Part shown: positions 23,926-33,886 of the stretch, piece by piece
How the letters are laid out: each line of letters starts with the position of its first letter
Position numbering within the stretch: position 1 is the stretch's first letter
Program-made: the position numbers and the translations under genes
The notes under the pieces: model-generated
Database searches by the model: none
Seen by the model: the letters and a program-made list of their open reading frames with translations, nothing else
What the model was told of the DNA's origin: nothing
Assembly: GCA_963970005.1 (NCBI GenBank)
Contig: CAXAMN010015213.1
Coordinates: 48,784 to 112,783, forward strand
Length of the DNA: 64,000 nucleotides
From: Durusdinium trenchii
Lineage: Eukaryota; Sar; Dinophyceae; Suessiales; Symbiodiniaceae
Direction of reading: 5' to 3'

Positions 23926-25039
23926 TAATCATTTCTGATGCTGGAACTGATACTTTCAGCACATTTCATTTACATCTACGCGCCCAGATGTTTGCCAACA
24001 AGCGCGAATATGGCTTGAGTATCCATGTGTCCAATGGAACTCGCAGGATTCGCAGCCCAACCACTCATGGAATTGACCTAATCATCACACGCACAAACAC
24101 ATTGGAGATAGTAGGTCAGATCCGTCCATGCTGTCCTTTGGAGTTGTATTACTGGTTTCTGAAATTCTCTGGTGAACTCCTTGGGGCAGGATTCGGCGAT
24201 GAAGGCGAGAGAGCTCGAACGTGTGTAAGCTCTTGTCTTCCAGTGTCAAGGCTTTCGCGAAAATTCCCCCCACATGCTTAGAGAGGATAGTCGCAGAGGC
24301 ATAGAGTCCTGAACAGAATGGCCCAAGCATGCGCCATCCACTGGCCTCCTCTCACTGGCAGTATGAGTGTCCCGGATGCTCTTGGCCAGGATTGACATGT
24401 GAAACGCACAATTACTAATTCCCAACGCCGCGTGGAAATCACCATGTGGGCAGTTTTGGCATGGGTGTTTGGTAAGTGCGGAGTTGCGAGGCCGAAACGG
24501 CCTGGATACCAAAAAAGCACACAAAGATACCCAAAAAAAACAAAACAAAAAATCACAAGAATAAAAACAACCGCAGCCAACGCACCATCAAAAGGACGTA
24601 CATTAGGATATTGTCACAGCTGCTGGCTGCACCAATCACAACAACTGACCGCAACAAGCTACTAACCACTAACCAAACATCACTGCAAAAACTGCCTGGC
24701 TGAGTATGCTGCTTTGGTATATTTGATCGGGTGTTTTCTGAGAGTGCAAAGCAAAGCACGCCCGTCCTCACTGTTCACACCGTGCTTTTCCTATGTCAGA
24801 CTTGTCAAATGGCAAGTAGAGAAAGGCGGTCAAGTACTGCTACCAACTGTTTGGAGGGTAGAGCGCATTTAACTTCAAAAAACATAAACACTCTGCAGTT
24901 TTCAGATTCACCTTGTTGACAACCATTTACCTGAGCCTCAATTTTCCGGCTTGCTCAGTTCTATTCTGTTATAGCACAGTGGCATAGTTTGTGTTTGTAT
25001 CGCTTTGCAGTTTGCAGATATAGACAGCCGAGCCGAGCC
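23926..25039. other. Unassigned sequence
   Basis: No supported gene. The 24,500-24,580 stretch is A-rich (CAAAACAAAAAATC). This forms the left border of the gene-dense plus-strand region. I looked for an inverted copy of the right border sequence near 42.4-43.2 kb and saw none. Confidence 0.4.
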
Positions 25040-25585
25040 ATGCAACGTGACAATGGCGGCAGCCATGGCACTCTCGAGAGTCTCGCGGGAAATACTGACA
25101 GTGATGCTGGGACATCGGCCATGAAATCCTGCAATTCCCACTGGCTTTGGCATAGATCCAACAAAGACTACGTAGGACTCACTGTCATGGATGCAGACTC
25201 AAAAAAGGCTTTGGCAAGGGTCTCCTTTCAAAGAAAAATTCCAGCCAACAGTAGCACCGGTAGGCGGAGCATGACCAGACTGCCTTCAGAAGACTTGATG
25301 CTTCTCAAGGAGCTCACAAACCCAGTAGTGCAAGGCGGCTACAAATTGAGGATTAGGTATGCCGTAGCCGAGGCGGAGGAGAATACAAGTCGTTTCTTTT
25401 GCCTGCAACAGTTTGAGCGGATTTTGGGCTTTACCTGTCCCTGGGAGCGACCAGAAGTTCACTTCGTTCTTTGCACATTGGCTGAATTACTCAAGCCCAC
25501 TAGTTGCCGTCCCGAGTCCCGAGTACTGAGTACCATACTCAACCCAATGGACACGCTTGCCCCTCTGGGTTGTAGAGCTGCGTAG
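25040..25585 (+). CDS. Unassigned coding block, possible first exon
   Basis: An open stretch whose first ATG (GCCGAGCCATGCAACG) follows a CAG acceptor-like site. The reading contains SNKDYVGLTVMDADSKKALA and RYAVAEAEENTSRFF, with balanced protein-like composition. No family recognised. It is the first of the plus-strand coding blocks leading into the transposase-like gene and may be its N-terminal exon, or an independent small gene. The C-terminal 30 or so codons may be read-through into an intron. Confidence 0.4.
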   Translation: MQRDNGGSHGTLESLAGNTDSDAGTSAMKSCNSHWLWHRSNKDYVGLTVMDADSKKALARVSFQRKIPANSSTGRRSMTRLPSEDLMLLKELTNPVVQGGYKLRIRYAVAEAEENTSRFFCLQQFERILGFTCPWERPEVHFVLCTLAELLKPTSCRPESRVLSTILNPMDTLAPLGCRAA

Positions 25586-25661
25586 CGGTAGAAGTACCCC
25601 TTAGCACTTAGCAGCCATCCGCTCCACACACACACACACTGCACACGGTTCACATACGACC

Positions 25662-26009
25662 ATGTCCGACTCCGACCAAGGTATTCAAACTCGACAACGT
25701 TTGCGCGGCTGCGGCTCAACCACGCTGGTTTCTTGTGAGGGGTCGGGGTCAAGGGAAGCAGGCACAGGTTCAAGCACTGAACCCTTGCAAAGCGCGGTTC
25801 AGCAGCGGCTGCAAGTCATTTTAGCTTTTTTGGAAGAGGGCAAGGTTGAAAATGCCAAGATTGCAGTTTCACGGATGACGGACCTCTTTACCTTCAAGAG
25901 TCATGCGACTGGTGAGCTGGTTGGGTGCAAATACAGCGGGGATTACGTTCTTGACGCAGCACCTAGGATAAAGTTGTTCTCTCACGGTTCACTGCTCACT
26001 ACTAACTGA
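25662..26009 (+). CDS. Unassigned coding block
   Basis: A 115-codon frame beginning MSDSDQGIQTRQRLRGCG. The middle is serine- and glycine-rich and the second half helical: QSAVQQRLQVILAFLEEGKV, then ENAKIAVSRM. It sits 650 bp upstream of the transposase-like exon, on the same strand. It may be an exon of that protein's poorly conserved N-terminus. The last codons probably run into an intron. Family unknown. Confidence 0.4.
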   Translation: MSDSDQGIQTRQRLRGCGSTTLVSCEGSGSREAGTGSSTEPLQSAVQQRLQVILAFLEEGKVENAKIAVSRMTDLFTFKSHATGELVGCKYSGDYVLDAAPRIKLFSHGSLLTTN

Positions 26010-26614
26010 CTCCGACTCCCTGAATGAATCATGTGTCTGCGTTTAGTTTGATCATCTCTGCACTGCACTCTGTATTGTGTGTGTCTGAGTCTGTTGTGTT
26101 GTTTCTTAGACTGACTGACTGTCTTGTCTTGTTGTTCAGATTCAAGTTCTAGTTCTGATTCTGATCAACAGTAACTTAAGTCAACTGCCGGGCGGCAGCG
26201 CGCCACCGCCCCCGTGGAATTCAGGTACTTTTGGGAGACCGCTTGCGGTGCCTAGAGGATATGAAGGCAGTTGTGCGGGAGTGTCTTCGACTGAACTTGG
26301 CGAAGTCTAAGTGTTGAAGTCCTGAAGTCCAGTAGTTTGTCTTTGTCAGTCTGTCTGCAGTAGAACTCTGAACTCAGTACTAGTACTCAGCACTTCAAAT
26401 TTGGAATTTGGATTCGGAATAGATGCGATGCGACTGCTACTGCTACATACTCCATACATAGTCATAGGGTATAAGCTATAGATATAGGCTATATCGGCTA
26501 TAGGCCCACTTTACTGTTAGTTGGGCACTTGACAGTTGACATGACAGTTGGACGACACTAGCAGCCGCTACCACAATACAAGTACAAGTTTCAAGTTTCA
26601 AGTACTCGTCCAAG

Positions 26615-27072
26615 GTCAATGAACATGGTATTGCATCCTGAGCTCGGCCAACACTTCAGGGGGCAAGACCTTACAGTTCCTTCCAAATCAAGCCTGTATA
26701 GATATCGAATTTATACAGATCTTGCTTCGATGCTCTTCTGTAGAAGAACACTGCTGGCTGCGCAAGGGCATTTTTGCTTGCATGTGCGCTTAGACGCATC
26801 TCCGCAATTTGGCAAGGAATATTTGAACGGTGAAGCGGACATACTCAGAATTGTAGACGGGGAAACAACTGTGAACATGTTGAAGGAAGCAGCGTCTACT
26901 CGATTGAAAAAAAGGATGCTGGTTGGGCAAATTATGGGGGCCCGTGCCACCAGCACCGTTCACAAAGCTTTGAAGCTAACGCACATGTTGTCACTGGAAA
27001 GCGAATGCCTGGCGACTACACTGCCACTTGGTTGCGAATTGCGAGTTGCGAATTGCTTCAAGACGCTCCAAG
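26615..27072 (+). CDS. hAT-like transposase-like protein, first catalytic exon
   Basis: An AAG acceptor precedes this block; its right edge is approximate. It reads VPSKSSLYRYRIYTDLASML and then RLDASPQFGKEYL, with the Asp codon at 26,793-26,795. Dinoflagellate proteins of this type carry an Asp-Ser-Pro-Gln block here, and I take this Asp as the first acidic residue of an RNase-H-fold catalytic site. The next exon supplies a second Asp. No amino-terminal BED zinc finger is visible. The assignment to a hAT-like fold is inference from the order D, D, RW, E across three exons; a non-catalytic relative is possible. Confidence 0.55.
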
Positions 27073-27231
27073 TTTTTTTGGGCCTGCCTGAAGCTGAAAT
27101 TGCTTTACTCGTTGCTTAACTGGACGCCGTGGATTCGCCGTGGATTTTGGCTTTTTGTATTTTTAACTTAATTTGACACTTGAAACTTGGGTCTGATTGA
27201 ATTATATATTGGCATTTGGTTTTCATCCCAG

Positions 27232-27379
27232 GTCACACGTCTACTCCATCCTAACAGACTTCGGTGCAGAATCTGGCATTTGGCAGGTGCCGGCGGGCAT
27301 AATTCTGGAAAATTCGGAACACCAAACCCTACTGGCATATGCGCTTCCTCTTCCAGATCATGATCACCTCCTCCATCAT
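27232..27379 (+). CDS. hAT-like transposase-like protein, second exon
   Basis: Starts after TTTTCATCCCAG and reads SHVYSILTDFGAESGIWQVP, ending ALPLPDHDHLLHH. The Asp of TDFGAE (GAC at 27,257-27,259) fits the second catalytic acidic residue, and TDxGxE is typical of this dinoflagellate family. The likely donor is GC at 27,380, and the intron ends in AG at 27,745; both sides are in phase 0. The exon is short, and the upstream join to the first exon is not settled. Confidence 0.55.
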
Positions 27380-27745
27380 GCCCCTTCCCTTCCGAAGAAG
27401 AAGATGCGCTCATTCTAGTGTTTGTTTTCAATTTTCAACATTACACATTGAAATTAGTAAAGTGATGAAGGCTGTTCTCAGTGAGAAGTTCTCAATTCTC
27501 GCTGCTTTCTGTATTACATACCTACTGCTAACCTGCTAGCTAGCCTAAGCTAGCTAACATTATTTCTCTCTGTTACTTTATCTTTTCTCTTTATACCTAC
27601 TTACTACTTACTCATATATTACCTACATACTACATACTACTTACTAACCTACCTCCTACTACTAGTACTACTACTCTACGTACTCATTTCTCATTATTCA
27701 TTACTGCCGGCAAGACTTGCAGACTTTTGAGATGTTGAAGTTGAG

Positions 27746-29302
27746 GTTATGGAGACTCTTCATTCGCACTTCTGCTGGAATTCCTGGTTTGCAGACAGCC
27801 TTCACGGAATAGCGTTGTTTTTCTCCAACTTTGGGAGGTGCAAGCGGTTCATCAGCGTGTGCGTGGAGTCTAACTCCCAGATCTCATCGCGGGCTCTGAA
27901 AGATTCTTTCAGGTCGATGTTTGAAAAGACATGCCCCCAGCTCATTGAAACCAGGTGGAATTTCCTGTTCTTCACGCTTTCATGGCTGCTTGAAAGGCGT
28001 GCAGCCTTTCAATATCTTGCGCTTGATCTCGATACAGTCACCGGCTGCAAAGAGCTTTCTGCATCTGAAGCGCGAATGTTGCAGAAGTTTGCGAGCAATG
28101 GGGTATGGGCCAAAAAGTTTTGGCTTGTGGCAGAGCTAGCCAAGGGTCTCTGTGACTGGGGCATAAGCGTATCGAAGTTTGTTCATGCATGCCCCTGCCA
28201 TCCGAAGAGTGGCGCGCCCTCTGATCCTTCTGGCGCACGCAGATTCAAGCAAGAAAGGGAAGCGTGCAGACTAAAGGGACGCCAAGGTGTTTGGATGGCT
28301 TGGGGCATTTGGGAAACCTTTCTGGAAGAGCTTGATGCGGTTGTCCCAAGCAAAAGTGCCGCAAAATTGGTTCAAGAGCTGGAGGAGACTAGTGAGACTT
28401 CCGAGGCTGGCGAGGGTGAGGCGGAGGGTGAAGATAGCGCAGCTGCCGCCAAACAGTTTTGTTCTGACATGCTGGTTGACTTTCAGGCTTGCAAGGCTTC
28501 TATGGCATTCAAGGGCAAACAGGCCTGGTCGTTTTGGTCCCATCTTCCCTGGGCCATATTGAAGATTGCTGGGTTTCTTTGGGGGGTGGCAGAGGACGAT
28601 TGTCGAACAGCTGCTGCAGAATTGATGGCTTGCTATGACCAAACCGATGCGAAGTCCTGCTTGGGTGTTCCCTCCTTCGTGTTCTTCAGCCAAAACGGGC
28701 GTTTCAGATCTGATTTTGTGCGATGGATCTCTGGGTGTTGTATATCGAAAGATTTGATGAGAGAGCTGTTCTTCTACTCTCTGAGTTTGCTTTCAATGCA
28801 GCGCTTGGAGGCCAAGCACCGGTATATTAACATCCAAGTCGGAGGAGGCCGAGCTTCTTCACCAGGCGCCACTATGGCAGAATTGAGACGGAAGGCCAAT
28901 CAAGATTTGCAGGAGGCTGGGTTCAGGCAACTATTCCCAGAACTTATGAGCTCGTTCGATACGTTGGTCCCTGGACAGTGGGATTCATTTCAAGATCTTC
29001 TGCGCATTGTATATGGCCATGGTATCGCTCAAATGCATCCCGACATTGAAGCAGAGGAAAACTGCATGCGCATTCACTTGAAGGCCATCACTGACATGAA
29101 GGCCGACACTGACAAACAGGTCACACCGCTCCTCCGCGAACACCTGGCAACGTGCCTGAAGCAGAAGTTCTGCTATGCAGTGCCGCTTCGTGGCGACTCA
29201 AACATCTTCAGAATTTTTCAGTTGATCAGTCTGAATCCGGCGCAAAGGAGCTACATCCAGCGAACCAGTGCCCTTTCTGTGGATGACCTTTGCATTATTT
29301 AA
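27746..29302 (+). CDS. hAT-like transposase-like protein, long C-terminal exon
   Basis: An open exon of about 518 codons, the longest in the region, joined in phase to the previous exon. Early on it has ETRWNFLFFTLSWLLERR (TGG at 27,956-27,958), like the conserved arginine-tryptophan block of hAT transposases. Then comes HACPCHP, a possible metal site, a glutamate-rich insert (ETSETSEAGEGEAEGEDSAA) and, after it, QRLEAKHRYINIQVGG. The glutamate at 28,808-28,810 could be the third catalytic acid. Insertion of a helical domain between second Asp and Glu is the hAT layout. No terminal inverted repeats were found. Whether it still transposes cannot be told. Confidence 0.6.
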   Translation, partial: VMETLHSHFCWNSWFADSLHGIALFFSNFGRCKRFISVCVESNSQISSRALKDSFRSMFEKTCPQLIETRWNFLFFTLSWLLERRAAFQYLALDLDTVTGCKELSASEARMLQKFASNGVWAKKFWLVAELAKGLCDWGISVSKFVHACPCHPKSGAPSDPSGARRFKQEREACRLKGRQGVWMAWGIWETFLEELDAVVPSKSAAKLVQELEETSETSEAGEGEAEGEDSAAAAKQFCSDMLVDFQACKASMAFKGKQAWSFWSHLPWAILKIAGFLWGVAEDDCRTAAAELMACYDQTDAKSCLGVPSFVFFSQNGRFRSDFVRWISGCCISKDLMRELFFYSLSLLSMQRLEAKHRYINIQVGGGRASSPGATMAELRRKANQDLQEAGFRQLFPELMSSFDTLVPGQWDSFQDLLRIVYGHGIAQMHPDIEAEENCMRIHLKAITDMKADTDKQVTPLLREHLATCLKQKFCYAVPLRGDSNIFRIFQLISLNPAQRSYIQRTSALSVDDLCII

Positions 29303-29559
29303 CGGCGCGTTGACATGTGTTTTTTATTTTTTTAAAGTTCGTTCTAGTTCTAAGTTCTAAGTTCCAAGTTGAAGGTGTTCTTCTTCGAACTTCACGTTGG
29401 AAATTGAAATTGCAACTTGCAACTATCGCAGGAATCTTCATTGGTCACTGTCACTAGTCAGTCGTCAGTCACTACTGGTCACTGGTCATCATCACTACAC
29501 AACACTAGTCTGATAGTCTGACACCAGTCACTGGTCATTTGTCATGCTGGTCCCATCAG

Positions 29560-29763
29560 GAATGGCGACAAGCGGTTGCTGTGTGTGATCTTGGGTTGAT
29601 AGAAGTGGAGGAGGGCGCCGCCGGCGAAAATGGGGTGGAGCTTCCACCGGTCACATCGTTTAATAGCACCATTGCACCGCTGGGGATTCATTCTCTCTTT
29701 GAAGAACACAACATCCGACGCCTCTATGTGTTTCAGACCGCTCCTCGTTCAAGCTCCAAGTAA
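29560..29763 (+). CDS. Unassigned coding block
   Basis: Starts after a CATCAG acceptor-like site and reads EWRQAVAVCDLGLIEVEEGA, then IAPLGIHSLFEEHNIRRLYV. Stop at 29,761-29,763. The composition is protein-like. No family recognised. It may begin a gene that continues with the blocks at 29.9, 30.3 and 31.6 kb. The intervening DNA has short GTCACTGGTCAC-type words. Confidence 0.35.
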   Translation, partial: EWRQAVAVCDLGLIEVEEGAAGENGVELPPVTSFNSTIAPLGIHSLFEEHNIRRLYVFQTAPRSSSK

Positions 29764-29856
29764 AATTTGACATTAGTTTGTGTTTTGTGCTGTTTTCACT
29801 TTATGTTTCAGTTCGAGTGTTCTTGACTTGTTGCTCACTGCTTTCAAGTTGAAGTT

Positions 29857-30249
29857 GAGGCATCGGCAGCTTCAATCTTCAACACCGATGCTTTGTTGGA
29901 TTTGATGCCGGAATCAGAGGCCGATAGTGAAAGTGAAAGCTCACTGATGCGTGAGATTATGATTGTGGGCCAAGCTGCGGCAAAATCCGGAGGTCAAGTG
30001 GAGGGGGCCAACTCTGACTCTCACTGTTTGAAATTTCTGGAACAAAACGATCTCTTGCAAAGGCACAACAATGGTGAAATTGTGATCTCTTCAGAGCTTT
30101 ATGCCTTTGGAACGACATGGTCCAATGCAGTACTGGAAAGTACGACAAGAAATAGCAAAACGGGATTTGAAGTCAGGATTTCCCTTCTCGAGTCTGGTTG
30201 GCGAGAGGTCAGCAGTGCCAGAAAAGCATCACTGCAACAAAAAAAATGA
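29857..30249 (+). CDS. Unassigned coding block
   Basis: The frame opens after an AAGTTGAG acceptor-like site with EASAASIFNTDALLDLMPES. It continues through an acidic serine run to CLKFLEQNDLLQRHNNGEIV. The last third is less convincing and probably includes intron. No domain recognised. Overlapping minus-strand frames are mirror readings. Confidence 0.38.
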   Translation, partial: EASAASIFNTDALLDLMPESEADSESESSLMREIMIVGQAAAKSGGQVEGANSDSHCLKFLEQNDLLQRHNNGEIVISSELYAFGTTWSNAVLESTTRNSKTGFEVRISLLESGWREVSSARKASLQQKK

Positions 30250-30277
30250 TGAAAACTGGAAGCACGGTTTACTTCAG

Positions 30278-30459
30278 CTTGCTGGCAAACTTCCATTCAA
30301 CCCTGGTGGAAAACTACGACGACAGCATCTCACACTGCCAGTCAGATGGCTACTACAGAGCACTAGAGGCAGCATGCATTCATCATTCGGAGGTGAGCGT
30401 GAACATACCTCCCAATCAGAAAGCAGAGTTTTACACGAAGCTGCGGGAATTCCTTGCAG
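30278..30459 (+). CDS. Unassigned exon with YYRAL motif
   Basis: Between an ACTTCAG acceptor and a GCAG/GA donor-like site. It reads SDGYYRALEAACIHHSEVSV and NQKAEFYTKLREFLAG. I recall YYRALL-like blocks in uncharacterised dinoflagellate proteins, so I think it is a real exon. Function unknown. Confidence 0.45.
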
Positions 30460-30587
30460 GAAATTCAGCTTCAATTCAAAATGCTTTCTTTCTTTGGGTT
30501 CTGGGCTGGGTGGGTAGTGCAGTAGTGGGGTACTGGGCACTGGGTACTACAGCATTGCACCTCAAACATCAAATTATGGAGTTCGGA

Positions 30588-30675
30588 CTACTACTACTAC
30601 TGCTGCTGCTACTACTACTACTACCACCACGGCGACGACGACGACTACTAAATAATTTACTACTGCTGCTACTAA
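30588..30675. repeat. CTA/CTG/CGA triplet microsatellite
   Basis: A mixed trinucleotide tract: CTACTACTACTGCTGCTG, CTACTACTACCACCACGG and CGACGACGACTACTA. Probably intronic or intergenic. Confidence 0.9.
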
Positions 30676-30679
30676 CTAA

Positions 30680-31624
30680 GTAGTTCTAACCAAATACTTT
30701 TATATGTTAAAATTAGATTCTCAATTCTCAGTCTCAGATTGGGGTACAGGGTGTGCGTCCGGAGTCTGAGGTATTGCTTGCCAGGACCCTCGTCTACAGC
30801 TTGGGTTTGGACTGGAGCCAAGGTCCAAAAGAGCAGCCAAAGCCAAAGGGCAATCTGCAAAACACCCGCTGAAGCGGAAACAGCGGTGCCCAAATGTCTG
30901 TGTGGCCTGTCTTAATTCCAGTATGCTAGCAGGCTACTAGCAGGCCAAGGCTATAGAGGTTCTTGGTTTAACTCTGACATTGTAGTTGTGGTTTGTCTTG
31001 GAACTTGGGATGGGTTGGGAATTGGGATTCCACTGGTTGTGACTCGTGACGCTGTCAGAGTCAGAGTGTGACTCACAGCTGTCCAATGTTTGGTTAGGTC
31101 ATCAGCGACAGTGACAGTGACTCTGATCAACTCGGATGTGGAGGCGGGGATTTCCACCACCGCCTTTCTGCCACTGTGGTTGTTTTGGCCATCCGTTCAC
31201 CTAAACAAGACTCATACGTAGCTACCAGGCTGTGTCAGGCAAACAAGTTGAGGTTGTTCTGCGAGTTCAGTGCACTGCGCACTGGCACAGTGCACCATCA
31301 GGCAGGATGTCCACAGCTGACGTCAGAGGAGACCATGCTTTGGAGCCTTTGGAGTATGCTATTTCTAGTGATGATTCACTTCCAGGCATAGGGTTGAAGA
31401 TTGTAAATTCAAAATAGTACAGTGCTGCTGCTGTTACGCCACGTCCTAGAAGTAGAACTTGCCCGTGCCTGTAATAGTAAAAGGTTGAGCTGAGCTGTTA
31501 GCCTATTCATGATTCGAGACACTTCTTACTTACTTACTTCTCACTCTGACAATCCCTAGTTTGAATTTGACAGTTCACAATTGACATTGCCACTGGGCCA
31601 CTGGCTGGCTGGCTGCCAGGCCAG
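30680..31624. other. Unassigned, with a weak possible exon near 31,308-31,390
   Basis: Mostly no coding signal. A short frame at 31,308-31,389 reads MSTADVRGDHALEPLEYAIS and ends at CCAG/GC, which could be an exon, but support is weak. The rest contains short TTACTTACTTACTT and CTAGCAGGCTACTAG words. Confidence 0.35.
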
Positions 31625-32074
31625 CTTGCCCGACCAGATTGGGAGAGCGAAGGCGAAGGTGGCGACCGCAACGGCCAGTGCGAAGGTGCAACTTCCGGAG
31701 GAATTGACAGTCACAGTCAGAGTGATCCAGATCCCAATGATGGAGACATGAACAGGCCTGACGGCCAGATCCTTGTTCCATGGACTGAGCTCTTTCCAGG
31801 AAAGTGGAATGAGCACAAAAACGCCATCATTACCAAAGCCTTGCCTTTCCTGTTGCAAGTCATGTTGGATTCGAACACTGCTCAGAGGCCACTGGCCAGG
31901 CTGGTATCCCCAAGGCAAAAGGTGGACTACGCCTTAACATTGGTTGAGGAAGCAAATCAAAGCTTTTGGGGGCGCTGGGATGTGTTTTCACGACGCAGAT
32001 CCGTGATTGACTCGATCCTGGCGGGCTATTATGATACACTTTGGTCATATGTTGCTAGTAGGGGTCCGGTGTAG
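31625..32074 (+). CDS. Unassigned coding block
   Basis: Follows a GGCCAG acceptor-like site. It begins with an acidic/serine-rich part (DWESEGEGGDRNGQCEGA) and then a helical part: ILVPWTELFPGKWNEHKNAI, LPFLLQVMLDSNTAQRP and QSFWGRWDVFSRRRSVIDSI. The stop is at 32,072-32,074. Looks like genuine coding sequence. No family recognised. It lies 430 bp upstream of the methyltransferase-like gene's start and could be the last exon of the preceding unknown gene. Confidence 0.45.
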   Translation, partial: LARPDWESEGEGGDRNGQCEGATSGGIDSHSQSDPDPNDGDMNRPDGQILVPWTELFPGKWNEHKNAIITKALPFLLQVMLDSNTAQRPLARLVSPRQKVDYALTLVEEANQSFWGRWDVFSRRRSVIDSILAGYYDTLWSYVASRGPV

Positions 32075-32501
32075 CGTAGAGATGTGTAGCGACCACGACA
32101 AAGAGGGAGAGAAAACAGAGACGTCAGCTGTCAGTGGCTGTCAGCTGTTCGGAGTTCGGACAATCTGGAATCTGCAATGACTGTTGTTGAACTTTTGGTT
32201 TATTCTTCTTTTCTGTTTGAATGCTTCAGGGTCGGGCGGCCCACTGTGAGACTGTGAGACTGAGAGTCGGTCGAAGTCGAAGTGGTACATTAGGATCACT
32301 AGGCTTCAGGCTTATTGCTTGAAATTGAATTTGCTAGTGAGTTAATACGTTACTAGTAATATACTTACTACTTGTTGACATTCATATTCACTGTTCACTG
32401 AACACTCCCTCCAACGGTTCGTCAAGCTGCTTGAGCGCGGCTCGGCTCCTCAGTGTTGACCATTGACCAGCAGGTCACGGCTCGACTTGTTTTGCCTTGC
32501 C

Positions 32502-32684
32502 ATGGTGAAACATGGAATTCCTTCGTTCGCATCATGTTCCGTCAAGTCTGTCCTGGCTAAGATTAGCAAGAGCAAACCAAAGAAAGGTGCGAGTGCGAAG
32601 GGGACGGTCTTCAAGGGATCAGGAGCTGGGAAAGGGCAGCAGCAGCGGCATGCAACTCGAGCTCCAGTGGCTGTGCGGGAGCAG
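32502..32684 (+). CDS. Methyltransferase-like gene, proposed first exon
   Basis: ATG in a good context (CCTTGCCATGGTG). It encodes MVKHGIPSFASC followed by a Lys/Gly/Ser-rich basic tail (ISKSKPKKGASAKGTVFKG), which looks like a flexible DNA-binding or nuclear-targeting N-terminus. The exon ends at GAGCAG with a GC donor, and the next block opens in phase 0 at 32,866 after TCACAG. Linking this exon to the methyltransferase-like gene is inference from phase and spacing. Confidence 0.42.
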
Positions 32685-32865
32685 GCGAACAACAAAACCG
32701 ACAACACTGACTGTCAAACACACTTAGGAATTTTGATGAAATTTGTAGATGTACTTGTTTTTGTGCTAGGTCAAGATATACTGAGTCAACTACTGAGTCA
32801 CTCTTTGAACACTTCAACCTTTGAACTCTCTTCTCACTACTCACTTGTCTTGTCACTGGTCACAG

Positions 32866-33128
32866 GTGAAATTGACAGCATCGAAAAAGACGATCTCCAT
32901 GATGGATTGGACAGAGCTAGTTCCTCTCGATCTTTCTCCATGTGCCACACGCTTCGAGGTTCGCACAGAATTTTCAGGTACCATGACAGTGGAGTATGCC
33001 ATGCAGGCCATTGTCAACAAATACAACAGCAGCCACAGACCGAACATCAAGGTGGACTTTTTATCAGCAGCAGACTGGAGTAAGGCTTCACAAACCGTGA
33101 TGTCCAACAATTTCCGAGGGCAATGCAG
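32866..33128 (+). CDS. Methyltransferase-like gene, proposed second exon
   Basis: Opens after TCACAG. It reads VKLTASKKTISMMDWTELVP and LSPCATRFEVRTEFSG, then YAMQAIVNKYNSSHRPNIKV and DFLSAADWSKASQTVM. The right edge is put at TGCAG/GT. A second plus-strand frame is open across part of this block, but its composition is poorer. No domain recognised; it would form the variable N-terminal region. Confidence 0.42.
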
Positions 33129-33323
33129 GTTTCAGGATTGGTACTTTGAGTGCGTTGCGAGTGTTTATAAACAATGAAGTAGTGGCTATTATTTTAGATC
33201 AAAGAGCAGTCTTTTCTTGGTGAGGTCAGCTCAATCAATTCAATAGTTCAAGCTTCAAATTCACCTTGCACAAGTACGATTGATGGGGTATATATTATAT
33301 TGAACAGCTGTGAAGTCCTGCAG

Positions 33324-33886
33324 GACATCATGAACGTAGTGCCAGACAGCTTGAGGAAGGTCCTTGAGTCTGATGTAAAGGAACGCGCTCCTCAGCATCG
33401 AGCATTCAGTCAGACTCAGCCAAAGGTTGGTCAGAAGTTAGAAGTTGTTGACAAAGTGCGAGTTTTATGTGGTTCATTGAACTTTATTGTTGATATTGAG
33501 GTTTCTATCAAGAAGGATGACATGGTCCAGGTTCTGTGCAAGAGACTCAGAGCTGAGACAAGCCAAACAAACAAAGTCATGAAAAAACCGTCAGCAAGTT
33601 CTAGTTCTAGCCCCAGTTCCAGCAAGACCAGCTCGAGCACTACCAGTGATAGCACTGGTAAATCATCTTCATCGAGGTCAGAGTCAGAACTGTCACCAGC
33701 GGAAGTAGAGATTTTGGTGAAGCAAGTTCCTGATCTTTTTGATAAGAAGATGAAGTTGAAGGTTCAGGTTCCTGGAATACCGCTGAAAGCCAAGATCACT
33801 TCAGTAAATGGCGTGACTGCTACTGACATTGACACTGTCAAGTCTCAGTTGAAGGCAGGGCAATTGAGAATCGACAATGCACTAAA
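33324..33886 (+). CDS. Methyltransferase-like gene, serine-rich exon
   Basis: Opens after TCCTGCAG with DIMNVVPDSLRKVLESDVKE. The middle is a low-complexity serine tract (KKPSASSSSSPSSSKTSSS), probably a linker, followed by SPAEVEILVKQVPDLFDKKM and a lysine/valine-rich part ending RIDNALK. Part of the first half (about 33,425-33,530) may be intronic, because its composition dips there. A GT donor at 33,887 and AG at 34,282 join it in phase to PTLDELVESSG. The intron holds the 174-bp palindromic element. Confidence 0.5.
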
